Notes under the pieces: generated by a model
Database searches by the model: none
What the model saw: the letters and a program-made list of their open reading frames with translations, nothing else
What the model was told of the DNA's origin: nothing
Translations under genes and position numbers: made by a program
Assembly (NCBI GenBank): GCA_029777735.1
Contig: JAKORR010000939.1
Location: 1 to 20,805, forward strand
Direction: 5' to 3'
Origin: Armatimonadota bacterium
Lineage (GTDB): Bacteria > Armatimonadota > Zipacnadia > Zipacnadales > FEN-943
Length of the DNA stretch: 20,805 nucleotides
Part shown: positions 1 to 8,056 of the stretch, in pieces
Layout: the number at the start of each line of letters is the position of its first letter
How positions within the stretch are numbered: position 1 is the stretch's first letter

Positions 1-1746
1 GCAGGTAATCGTAGTATTCTTGTTGTGCTCGATAGCCGACGGCGTGCAGCGGGCGTGCGAGCGGATGAAACGGTTTTCGCCGCGCTGGACCACTTCGGTG
101 TGGCCTGGGAGGTCCTTGAAGGCGGCGATTACATGAGCGTGCCGCCCGGTCACATCGCCCCGCGTGCTGCCTACCTCCTGGCGCACGACGGCGCGGGTGC
201 CTGGCTCTCCCCCCCGGTCGCTAGCGAAATTGTCGAGGCTGTGAGGCAGGGCGCCGGGCTACTCTCGCTCGATCGCGAGGTTGAGGCTTGGCCTGAGCCC
301 CTGAGGAGCCTTCTGCCGGCTGAACTCACCCGCACGCAGACCACGGTGCTTCGCTTTCCATCGGCGCCCGGCTTCATCACCTTCGGCCATCAGCAGGACA
401 AAGAAGTTGAACTGCTTGGCGAACTCACTGTCACCTGCCTGCCGGCAGACGAAGCCTGGCTGCCTCTGGCCATCACAGGCACCGGCGAGGCTGCCATGGC
501 TGCGCGATCCCTGGGAGAGGGGCGCGTCGTCTTTCTCGGCACCGGCGACCGCCTTTATTCGGAAGACGTTTACGGCCACGTGCGTGGGCTTGACGGGCTT
601 CTGTGGCGCTCGATAGTCTGGGTCGCGGCCAAGCCTTTTCCAATGCGCTGTGTGCCGCCTTACGTGACGGCGCGGATGGACGACTGCAACGGCACTTATT
701 GCGCCTTCGGCTATGTGGACGTGATGAACCGCTTCGGCATCAGGCCCAACCTCGGCCTGTTCATCGATGAGCTTGGTCCCACGGACTGGGCTGCCGCCAA
801 GCGCCTCTTCGACCTCGGCGGAGCCGATTTCTCGATGCACGCCTTCCGCGACGACTTCTACAAGGCGCGCTCCAACTACAGACCTTACGCCGTATTGGCT
901 GACAAGCCTGATCTGTCCAACGGTGGCAGAGACACACGGTTTGAGGGTCTCTCGTTGGATCACGTAACGGGCCGGGAGCTAGACGACCAAACCGTTGCGC
1001 GCAACTTCGCGCGCATGGACGAGGCCTTTGCTCGTGCCGGAATCAGGCACAGCCGGGTGCTTAACGCCCACTACGGCGAGATCGGCTGGCGCGCCGTGTC
1101 CGGCTTCCTGCAGCGCGGTGTGGATTTCCCCTGCAACAACTCTGTGATTGGGCAACTCTACGGCAACCAACCCGTCTGGCGGCCACGACCCTATGGCCTG
1201 CGCGGCGCGACGGGCAGGGCCGGTCTCGTTATCGACCGTGCCCCTGGCCACCCGGGACTCACTTTCATCGAGATGTCCGTGGCGCATGTGGGCTCGACGC
1301 ACATGACAACGGATATTCTCAGTGGTCTGGTGCCCTTCCTGGGCGAGTCCGATTATCCGCGGGTGGGTGACGCTGCCGCGCGGGGCCTAGCCAACGTGAC
1401 GCTCGGCCTAGACGCGCTGGCCTTTGGGGCGATCATGACCCACGAGGAGCGTATCGATGCCATCAGTCTGGAGGACTGGGAGACCATCATCACGTCGATC
1501 GTCCATGGACTCGAGGGTTGGGACGTTGAGTACGCAGGGCGGGAGTACGTCAGCGTTATATGCAAGCGCCTTTTCGACTCGCGCCTGGTCCACGCGGATT
1601 TCTCTGGCGGAACGCTGTGCTGTGGGCTTGGTGGGCGCACCGACGGTTCCTCGCCGCTCACTGTGTGGGAAAACGAGGGCGAGGACTGCGTACGACGAGT
1701 GGTCGACGTAGATGGCTTCGAGGGCTTTACTACGGTCAAGGCGTGA
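1..1746 (+). CDS. Amidotransferase-like plus polysaccharide-deacetylase-like protein, 5' partial
   Basis: The reading frame is open to the first base of the window (first in-window residues AGNRSILVVLDSRR), so the true start lies upstream and the GTG at base 25 is only an internal codon. The first ~210 residues look like a flavodoxin/class I glutamine-amidotransferase-like fold of the kind found in trehalose-utilisation or DUF4350-type proteins; they end in GLDGLLWRSIVWVAAKPF, a typical end for that module. The rest resembles a NodB/DUF2334-like deacetylase barrel. The motif ARMDDCNG (Asp pair at bases 679-684) stands where TxDDG is expected, and FSMHAFRDD (His at 838-840) stands where HSxxH is expected. 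The second metal His is not apparent, so activity may be altered or lost. No membrane segment is visible. The next gene follows after 187 bp and encodes a large secreted protein, which suggests a role in glycan processing. Family assignment is by eye; the exact substrate is unknown. Confidence 0.6.
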   Translation, partial: AGNRSILVVLDSRRRAAGVRADETVFAALDHFGVAWEVLEGGDYMSVPPGHIAPRAAYLLAHDGAGAWLSPPVASEIVEAVRQGAGLLSLDREVEAWPEPLRSLLPAELTRTQTTVLRFPSAPGFITFGHQQDKEVELLGELTVTCLPADEAWLPLAITGTGEAAMAARSLGEGRVVFLGTGDRLYSEDVYGHVRGLDGLLWRSIVWVAAKPFPMRCVPPYVTARMDDCNGTYCAFGYVDVMNRFGIRPNLGLFIDELGPTDWAAAKRLFDLGGADFSMHAFRDDFYKARSNYRPYAVLADKPDLSNGGRDTRFEGLSLDHVTGRELDDQTVARNFARMDEAFARAGIRHSRVLNAHYGEIGWRAVSGFLQRGVDFPCNNSVIGQLYGNQPVWRPRPYGLRGATGRAGLVIDRAPGHPGLTFIEMSVAHVGSTHMTTDILSGLVPFLGESDYPRVGDAAARGLANVTLGLDALAFGAIMTHEERIDAISLEDWETIITSIVHGLEGWDVEYAGREYVSVICKRLFDSRLVHADFSGGTLCCGLGGRTDGSSPLTVWENEGEDCVRRVVDVDGFEGFTTVKA

Positions 1747-1810
1747 GGCAACCCGCCCCAACTGTCGCAAGAGCGGAAGTCAGTGGACACGAAGGGACAA
1801 ATCACAGTCC

Positions 1811-1857
1811 CACGGCGGTTGTGGCACAGACCCTGCTAGGGGAGGAGAGCCGCCGTG
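1811..1857 (+). promoter_or_regulatory. Hairpin in the leader of the large secreted protein gene
   Basis: CACGGCGG at 1811-1818 pairs perfectly with CCGCCGTG at 1850-1857. A further G-T wobble and a T-A pair continue the stem inwards. The 27-base remainder can form a small CCC/GGG stem around 1831-1840. There is no T tract after it, so it is not a standard terminator. It lies about 76 bases before the chosen start codon and could be an attenuator, an RNA stability element or a chance GC-rich pairing. I compared it by eye with cyclic-di-GMP and cobalamin riboswitch core motifs and saw no match. Confidence 0.3.
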
Positions 1858-1920
1858 CGGCAAGAACTTCCTTCTACGGAGCGTGTCCTCCGTTCTGAGC
1901 AGAGCTGACAAGGCCGTTCT

Positions 1921-1925
1921 GGGAG
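1921..1925 (+). promoter_or_regulatory. Ribosome binding site deciding the start at 1934
   Basis: GGGAG lies eight bases before the ATG at 1934, and that ATG opens a clear signal peptide. The in-frame open region upstream to 1712 encodes a basic, low-complexity stretch with no signal peptide, so the later start is preferred. Confidence 0.6.
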
Positions 1926-1933
1926 CTGGTACC

Positions 1934-4900
1934 ATGCCTACATTCTTGAGCCTGTGCCTACTACTGATCTTCGTTCCCGCGCTGTGCCTGGGCTGGTACG
2001 GTCAGATCACGACAGTCGACGACCTCACCGTCACCATTGAGGAAGTGGCTGAGGTTACCCAGCGCGACCAGCCTGTCCCTGTCACCGTAACGCTCGATAA
2101 TAAGGGTGCCGAGGCTCTGCAGGGCACGGCCGAGATCCGCGACTTGGTAGACGACACGCGCGTCGTGGGCGAGGCCAAGCAAACCTTTACTGTGCCCGCC
2201 GCAGGCAAGACGACGCTGGGCTTTCAAGTTGCCTTCGGCAAGGGTACCTACTCGGCGCTGTATCCGGTGCACGTATATATCGACGCAACCGGCGGCGGGC
2301 GAAAACTGGAAGCCCACGCAGTGCGCATTGTTTCCACAAAGTTCGAACCCGCCGACGAGCTTTCGCCAGAGCCCACGCCGATGGAGGTCAACTTCGTGCC
2401 CGAGCGGGGAGCCTTGATGCTGTGGACGCTTAGGACCCAGCGTGTGGCCTGGCAGTATTACGACGGGCCGATGCAGTACAAGCCCGCGGGGTGGCTGGGT
2501 ACCGACCCGACCTCTAGCGCCCATGTCACCATAGGCTGGATGACCCGTGGCGATAACCGCGCCGTGATACAGATGCATCCGCCCTGGAAGCCCGGCGGCG
2601 GCACCGTTTTTTGCGACTACCTGCTCAAGCTGCCTGACACTAAGCCACTGAAGTTGACCTTCGCCAACGCCATCCGCGACAACACGGCGATGGAGCCGCC
2701 AAGCGACGGCGTTCTGTTCCGTGTCTGGGTCGCGCATGGCACCGGCGCACAGCAACCCGAGCTGCTGTACGAGAAATTCACCGACGCGAAGGTCTGGGTG
2801 CCGGGTGAGGTCGATCTGAGTAGGTATGCTGGGCAGACTATACTGCTGCGGCTGGAGAGCCACCCAGGTCCCAACAAGGACACGACCTGCGACTCGTGCT
2901 TCTGGGCCGAGCCGATGGTAGTGGCCGGCCAGCCGACTGATCCTGGCCGTGTTAGCCTGGCGGACGGCACTCGGGAGAATGTGGCCCTGGCGCGCCGCAT
3001 CCTGTCGGGTCAGGCCAAGCCCGACGGTAGGCTCTCCTTCATCCTGGGCGAGGGTGAGGATCGAACAGTCGCCGTGTTCAAGCCTACCAGGCAAGGTCTT
3101 CTCGACGGTATTCTTTCACTGGTTGGTGCCAGATCTGCAGTCAGCTTCGAGGGCTTAGACGTGCAGATTCTGGGCAGGCCGGCGCTCCGCTGGCCTACCT
3201 CGGTAGTCCTCCGAGGCTACGAGGTGCGCCAGGAGCAAGGGCGCGCGGTCCATGTCCACAAGTTAGAACTTGATGGCAAGCTTCTGGAGCTTACGGCTAC
3301 ACTGTGGACCGAAGGAGCAGGTCTGCGCATCGCCCTCGCTTGCCCTGAGCGACTGACGGACTTCGCGCTTGGCGCAGCCGATCAGGAAGCCCCTGTGGTC
3401 TATTACGGCCACGGCTACCGCATCGTGAATCCGAAGGGCTTTCGGGCTGGCTTTGGCGGTCACAACCTGTCTACCAGCCACGTTGGGTGCGACTTCGCTG
3501 GCGGTCTGTCCTTGCTTCAGGCCGTGGATGTACCGCCCGACTACTTCGAAGTCAGCCCGCAGTCGCGACGTTACGCTCTCCACAGCCACATGAACGGGAC
3601 TCTCACCCTGGTGCCCAGTGAGAAGGGGGCCTTCGACTGTGCGATCAAGTACCGGCCACTGTACGACAAAAAGCCTGCCGGCGGAGTGCAGCGCCTGGCC
3701 GGACGGTTTTGTTTCGACATCTGGGGCGGCAAGTACCGCACCATCGCTGATCAAATGGCGGAGATGATTCGCTACGGTTTGACGGATTCGTTCCTGACTG
3801 TCCACGTCTGGCAACGCTGGGGGTACGACTACCGGCTGCCCGACATCTGGCCGCCCAATCCGGACCTGGGCACCATTGAGGACATGTGCAGGATCGGTCA
3901 AGTGTGCGATCCTCCCGACATCCCCTGGGGCCTACACGACAACTATATCGACTTCTACCCGGACGCCACGGGCTACACTTACAACCACATCTGCTTCACG
4001 GCGGATGGCCAGCCTATCAAGGCCTGGTTCAACGAGGGTCGAGACGCGCAGTCCTACCGCTGGCGGCCGGACGCCTTTATGCTCTTCCTCCAGCGCAACC
4101 TGAAGCTGATCAAGGAGGGTGTAAAACCGAGCCATTACTTCATCGACGTGTTCACTTCAGCCGGGTGCTTTGATTTCTATGACCGCGAGGGCAAGTTCCA
4201 CCCGAGTACAGAGACGCGCCAGAAGTGGGGCGAGGCCTTCGCCTGGATCCGCGACTACCTGGGTAATAACGCGCCCACGACGTCCGAAGCTGGCCACGAT
4301 CAGCTCACGGGCTGGCTGGACGGTGCCGACTGCCAGCACCTATCGCTGTCGTCCACGCCCGAACAGTTCACAATCTACGTGCCCTGTGAGGCCTGGGAGC
4401 GCGTGCCCTGGTACGACGCGGTGAACCACAGCCGCTTCATCCTGCATGGTGTTGGCTACTCGGGCCGCTACGAGGGCGGCCAGGGGCGCCTGGAGCACGG
4501 TATCAACTCCGACGACTACATCTCGGCCGAGATCCTGACCGGCCACGCTCTGATGACGGACGCGGGATCCTGGGGGAGGCCGGCCGTGCGCAAGTACTGG
4601 CTGGCACAAGACGTGGCCCGCAACCTGGCGCTTAAGGAGATGACCGGCTGGGAGATGGTCGGCGGCGACATGGGGCGCCAGATCGTCACTTGGAGCAACG
4701 GCACTAAAGTTTATGTCAACCGCGGCAAGACGGACTGGGAAGTTGAGGGCCACGTGCTGCCTCAGTACGGCTATCTAGTCCTCGGCGAGGGTTTCTTCTC
4801 GGCAATCGAAAAGCGTGACGGCGTGTTTTGCGAAAGTTCGATTGGACCCAGCGGGTGGTACTGCGACGCACGCACCTACGAGCCTGACGCTCCCGCCCGC

Positions 4901-5620
4901 ATCTCGGTGCGGGTTGAAGGCTTCAGGTACTTGGGGGACGGCAAGTTCAGTTGGGACGTGGTGTGGAAGGCCGACCAGCCTGCCCCGCGTGACCTGACCG
5001 TCTTCACACACTTCTACTCGCCAACGGCTCAACGGCGCGACAAGATTGCCTTCCAGGATGATCACAAGCCGTCGCCCGCTCCCACCCAGTGGGCAGGGAC
5101 GGTGCGCTACACGCGCACGGTGACCGTGCCCGAGGATGCCGAGGGCGAATACCAGGTTGGCATTGGTCTCTACGACGACGCTGGCCGGCTGCGGATGTCA
5201 GGCCTGGAGGTCCCCCAGGTGGGAGGCAACGCCCTGTGGCTGGGCACACTCACCGTGCGGCGCGAGGGCGTCAAGATCGCGGATATCAGTTTCAAGGCTG
5301 CGCCCGAGGAGAAACCAAAGGTCGAGCGTGCGAATCCAGAGGGCAAGTCTTTGGACTTTGGTTTCACTGTCACCAACGGGGCCTTTCGTGTGCAGAAAGC
5401 AGCCGGCGGCCTGCGCCTGGTGCCCCTGCCTGGCAGTCCCGCCTTCGCAGTGAGTCTGCGGTTGGCGGAGTTTGGGCTGAAGACTGCCAAGGTCGCGACA
5501 GTGACCGCGCTCGATGCCGACGGGAGGCCCACGGGTACAGTCGCCTTTCAGCAGGAGGGGGAAATCGTCAGCTTCCGCCACGACGCCAAGAGCTTCTGTT
5601 ACGAGGTGTCCCTGCGCTAG
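1934..5620 (+). CDS. Very large secreted glycoside-hydrolase-like protein (GH101-like barrel candidate)
   Basis: The 1228-residue protein begins with a signal peptide (MPTFLSLCLLLIFVPALCLG). Residues ~28-130 look like a CARDB/adhesion-type beta-sandwich (PVTVTLDNKG), and ~150-335 like a jelly-roll carbohydrate-binding module. Then come a large beta region to ~590, a TIM-type barrel at ~590-930 rich in Trp, Tyr and Asp, and beta domains to the end. In the barrel, YFIDVFTS places Asp738 and PTTSEAGHD places Glu785 at strand ends. This layout resembles the nucleophile and acid/base of endo-alpha-N-acetylgalactosaminidases (GH101) and the related DUF5696 proteins. The GH101-like label is my judgement without alignment; another GH36/GH-like barrel or an uncharacterised family is possible. 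It probably acts outside the cytoplasm on glycans or glycoproteins. The ATG at 1934 is chosen over an in-frame open stretch from 1712 because only it gives a signal peptide. Confidence 0.7.
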   Translation: MPTFLSLCLLLIFVPALCLGWYGQITTVDDLTVTIEEVAEVTQRDQPVPVTVTLDNKGAEALQGTAEIRDLVDDTRVVGEAKQTFTVPAAGKTTLGFQVAFGKGTYSALYPVHVYIDATGGGRKLEAHAVRIVSTKFEPADELSPEPTPMEVNFVPERGALMLWTLRTQRVAWQYYDGPMQYKPAGWLGTDPTSSAHVTIGWMTRGDNRAVIQMHPPWKPGGGTVFCDYLLKLPDTKPLKLTFANAIRDNTAMEPPSDGVLFRVWVAHGTGAQQPELLYEKFTDAKVWVPGEVDLSRYAGQTILLRLESHPGPNKDTTCDSCFWAEPMVVAGQPTDPGRVSLADGTRENVALARRILSGQAKPDGRLSFILGEGEDRTVAVFKPTRQGLLDGILSLVGARSAVSFEGLDVQILGRPALRWPTSVVLRGYEVRQEQGRAVHVHKLELDGKLLELTATLWTEGAGLRIALACPERLTDFALGAADQEAPVVYYGHGYRIVNPKGFRAGFGGHNLSTSHVGCDFAGGLSLLQAVDVPPDYFEVSPQSRRYALHSHMNGTLTLVPSEKGAFDCAIKYRPLYDKKPAGGVQRLAGRFCFDIWGGKYRTIADQMAEMIRYGLTDSFLTVHVWQRWGYDYRLPDIWPPNPDLGTIEDMCRIGQVCDPPDIPWGLHDNYIDFYPDATGYTYNHICFTADGQPIKAWFNEGRDAQSYRWRPDAFMLFLQRNLKLIKEGVKPSHYFIDVFTSAGCFDFYDREGKFHPSTETRQKWGEAFAWIRDYLGNNAPTTSEAGHDQLTGWLDGADCQHLSLSSTPEQFTIYVPCEAWERVPWYDAVNHSRFILHGVGYSGRYEGGQGRLEHGINSDDYISAEILTGHALMTDAGSWGRPAVRKYWLAQDVARNLALKEMTGWEMVGGDMGRQIVTWSNGTKVYVNRGKTDWEVEGHVLPQYGYLVLGEGFFSAIEKRDGVFCESSIGPSGWYCDARTYEPDAPARISVRVEGFRYLGDGKFSWDVVWKADQPAPRDLTVFTHFYSPTAQRRDKIAFQDDHKPSPAPTQWAGTVRYTRTVTVPEDAEGEYQVGIGLYDDAGRLRMSGLEVPQVGGNALWLGTLTVRREGVKIADISFKAAPEEKPKVERANPEGKSLDFGFTVTNGAFRVQKAAGGLRLVPLPGSPAFAVSLRLAEFGLKTAKVATVTALDADGRPTGTVAFQQEGEIVSFRHDAKSFCYEVSLR

Positions 5621-5776
5621 TTGCCTATTGCGGGCACGGTGAGGAGCTCTGGCAGGCGGCGTAAGATCTGAGCTTGGAGACGAGGACAAGGCCGGAGATT
5701 TTCAGTGCCAAACGGACGGCAGTGTTGCCCCTCTAAGAGGCCGTCGTGGCCGGAGGAGGCGCGGGACAAGAGCACC

Positions 5777-5788
5777 TGACCAAGGTCA
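5777..5788. promoter_or_regulatory. TGACC-N2-GGTCA palindrome upstream of the third gene
   Basis: A perfect 5+5 inverted repeat with a two-base centre sits 28 bases before the ATG at 5817. A TATGAT hexamer (5796-5801) follows it, resembling a -10 box, but no good -35 is spaced correctly. The hexamer would also start transcription almost inside the ribosome binding site. The palindrome could be an operator half-site pair for a transcription factor or simply chance. Confidence 0.25.
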
Positions 5789-5816
5789 ACTCTGCTATGA
5801 TTTAGGGTGACAGTCC

Positions 5817-8006
5817 ATGACCTTGCTGTTTCTTCCCATGGCGCTGGCTGCAGTCTTCGGCCAGGCGTTGCCTGTGTTGCCCCTAACCGAGGGCTTCGAG
5901 GTTGATGCAGACACTCTTCGGGCTGCAGGATGGCGCCTTCCGGCGACCTGCTCCCTGGTCTCAGAGCAACCCCGGAGCGGACGCTCCTGCCTCAGGGTCG
6001 ACGTTCCTCAGGGTGTGGACCGTTACGCCGAGCTGTTCGTGCCTGTGCAGCCGGGCAGGTTCTACCGCGCCGAAGCTTGGGTGCGATGCCGGGACGTCAG
6101 AAGCCATCCGGCCGCTGGGCAAAACCGCGGCGCCGTGATCTTCCTAGAATGGGCTGACCACGACCGCCAGTGGGTTGGTGGCGGCAGTTTTCCGCCAGGT
6201 CTGCAGGGCACCCATGACTGGACCTGGCGCGAGGTGCCCTTCACGCGTGAGATACCGCCCCAGGTCGGCTATCTGCGCGTGTTGCTGGGCGTCGAGGGCA
6301 CCGGTACGGCCTGGTTCGACGACCTGCGAGTGGAGGAGGTGACCGAGTGGGACGGTCCGCAAGTGCTTGAGCCGGCCGATGGTGCCCAAGTCGAAACGGC
6401 TCGCCCCACGCTGAGATGGGCCGTCGAGCAGGGCCGAGGCTATCAGGTCTCCCTCTCGCGCAAGTCCAACTTTCCTCCTGACGAGACCCTGACAGCAGAC
6501 GCCGGGAGTGGCGTCTATTTGCCCCAAGATGCTCTGAGCCCTGGCCGGTGGTTCTGGCAGGTGCAGGAGACGCTGGCGGGCGGCAAACTGCCTCCGCCGC
6601 GGTCCCACAGCTTCATCGTGCCTCAGGGAGCGCCTATCTGGCCGCCGGACGTGGAGCCGCGCTGGGGCTGGAGCCAGGAGCCACGGCCTGTGCTGGAAGC
6701 CTATGTTGGCCCTGCCAGAGCCGTCCGCCGGGCCCAGGTGCAGATTGATGGCCGCCCCGCCAAGGTCTTGTCGCTTGAGGGCGCGACACTCCGCTTCCAG
6801 CCGTCGGCCCCGCTGCAGCCCGGCCTGCACGAGGTCAACATCCGGGTCTGGGGCGAAGGCGACCGCACCCTCGCCACCGACGCCCTTTTCTGCAACAAAG
6901 CCGCCGGCAGTCGCGTTACTATCAACGCTGCGAATCGACTTGTGGTTGACGGGAAGCCCTTTTTCCCGCTAGGGACCTACCGCGACCCCAGCGACACGCT
7001 CACGGACTTCTCGGGCCTGGAGGAAGCAGGCTTCAACCTAACCCACAGTTACTACTTCGAGGACCAGAAGACCGGCGATTCAGCACAGGCTCGCGAGTAC
7101 CTGCAGGCCGCCGATCGCCACGGGCTGAAGGTCTTCCTGGGCCTGCGTCGGGATCGCATCAGGGAAGGAGACTGGGCCTGGTGCGAGAGATTCGCCGGAG
7201 AACTGATGGACGAACCCGCCCTGCTGACTTGGTATCTCATGGATGAGCCCGAAGTGAGGGGGGTGTCCGTGGCTCAGTTGGGGCGCCTGCGCGACGGCCT
7301 CCGGCGCGTTGATCCCTTCCATCCAGCGTCGGCTGTTTTCTGCACTCCTGGCGTCTTCAAGGCTTACGCCCCCGCCTGCGATGTGTTCTGGTGTGATCCC
7401 TATCCGGTGCCCGGCCAGCCCCTGACGATGGTGGAGAAATGGACGAAGGCAGCGCGCGAGGCCGCCGGCCCTGACAAGCCCGTATGGATTGTTCTGGGTG
7501 CCCACGACATGCCCTACTGGCGCGCCTCGCCCGATGAGCGGAAGCGCCTCGGTGAGAGCCGTCGCCCAACCTACGAAGAGACGCGTTGCATGGTCTTCCT
7601 GGCCCTGGCGGCCGGGGCGGACGGGCTTGTGTGGTACTGGGCGCCCAACAGCGCCTACCATATCCAGAAGGAGGCGCCTACCGTGTGGTCTGGCCTGGTC
7701 CGCACGGTCCACGAGCTGCGCTTGCTCATGCCCTTTCTGCTCTCAGCGGATGACCCTGAGCACCGGGCTCTGGCCGTGCCCGAGCCCTTCCGGGTTTGGT
7801 CGCGGGCTGCCGAGGGCAGACGCCTGCTGGCCGTGATCAACTCGGCCAACGAGCCTGCTGAACTGGATCTGGAACTGCACGCGCCCACAAGGGCTGTGGT
7901 CCTACACGGGTCGGGCGATGCAGTTCCGATGCCTGAAGGACGCCTGCGAGCTGGATTCGCGCCCCACGAGGTCCGTCTATACGAATGGCCCGAAGTCGCG
8001 CGCTGA
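5817..8006 (+). CDS. Secreted jelly-roll / Fn3-like / TIM-barrel glycosidase-like protein
   Basis: The 729-residue protein starts with a signal peptide (LLFLPMALAAVFGQA). Residues ~25-180 form a CBM4/9-like jelly roll (GFEV..., YRAEAWVRC, GTAWFDDLRVEEV). Residues ~180-265 look like an Fn3-type domain (LEPADGAQVETARPTLRW), followed by another beta domain to ~365. A TIM barrel runs from ~373 (NRLVVDGKPFFPLGTY) to ~650, and a short beta domain closes the protein. Strand four ends in WYLMDEPE, with Glu477 in the acid/base position of clan A glycosidases. The strand expected to carry the nucleophile reads KPVWIVLGAHD and has no Glu there. The ATG at 5817 has a modest AGGGTGA ribosome binding site. 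It lies 196 bp after the GH101-like gene and 50 bp before the next glycosidase, so it is probably part of the same degradation locus. It may be hydrolytic by a different mechanism, or binding-only. Confidence 0.7.
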   Translation: MTLLFLPMALAAVFGQALPVLPLTEGFEVDADTLRAAGWRLPATCSLVSEQPRSGRSCLRVDVPQGVDRYAELFVPVQPGRFYRAEAWVRCRDVRSHPAAGQNRGAVIFLEWADHDRQWVGGGSFPPGLQGTHDWTWREVPFTREIPPQVGYLRVLLGVEGTGTAWFDDLRVEEVTEWDGPQVLEPADGAQVETARPTLRWAVEQGRGYQVSLSRKSNFPPDETLTADAGSGVYLPQDALSPGRWFWQVQETLAGGKLPPPRSHSFIVPQGAPIWPPDVEPRWGWSQEPRPVLEAYVGPARAVRRAQVQIDGRPAKVLSLEGATLRFQPSAPLQPGLHEVNIRVWGEGDRTLATDALFCNKAAGSRVTINAANRLVVDGKPFFPLGTYRDPSDTLTDFSGLEEAGFNLTHSYYFEDQKTGDSAQAREYLQAADRHGLKVFLGLRRDRIREGDWAWCERFAGELMDEPALLTWYLMDEPEVRGVSVAQLGRLRDGLRRVDPFHPASAVFCTPGVFKAYAPACDVFWCDPYPVPGQPLTMVEKWTKAAREAAGPDKPVWIVLGAHDMPYWRASPDERKRLGESRRPTYEETRCMVFLALAAGADGLVWYWAPNSAYHIQKEAPTVWSGLVRTVHELRLLMPFLLSADDPEHRALAVPEPFRVWSRAAEGRRLLAVINSANEPAELDLELHAPTRAVVLHGSGDAVPMPEGRLRAGFAPHEVRLYEWPEVAR

Positions 8007-8022
8007 GCGGCTCACGGCAGAC

Positions 8023-8040
8023 CCGGGCGATCGGGCCCGG
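8023..8040 (+). repeat. Short GC stem-loop between two glycosidase genes
   Basis: CCGGGC (8023-8028) pairs with GCCCGG (8035-8040) around a GATCGG loop, 17 bases after one stop codon and just before the next ribosome binding site. There is no T tract, so a role in termination is unlikely; it may tune expression of the downstream gene or be chance in GC-rich DNA. Confidence 0.25.
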
Positions 8041-8056
8041 AGAGAGGTGAGGCCGG

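Noticed and set aside
1811..1857. Known riboswitch in the leader
   Set aside because: I saw neither a cobalamin box nor the conserved core of a cyclic-di-GMP aptamer; only an unassigned hairpin remains.
1712..1933. Upstream extension of the giant secreted protein
   Set aside because: The region encodes a basic, low-complexity stretch overlapping the previous gene. The ATG at 1934 has a ribosome binding site and a signal peptide.
2341..2360. tRNA T-loop-like sequence GTTCGAACCC
   Set aside because: It lies within a coding region, with no cloverleaf around it.
1961..3094. Long minus-strand open frame (377 codons) inside the giant secreted protein gene
   Set aside because: It lies wholly antisense to a frame with a signal peptide and clear domains. 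Its product is a low-complexity, His/Arg/Gly-rich shadow typical of GC-rich DNA.
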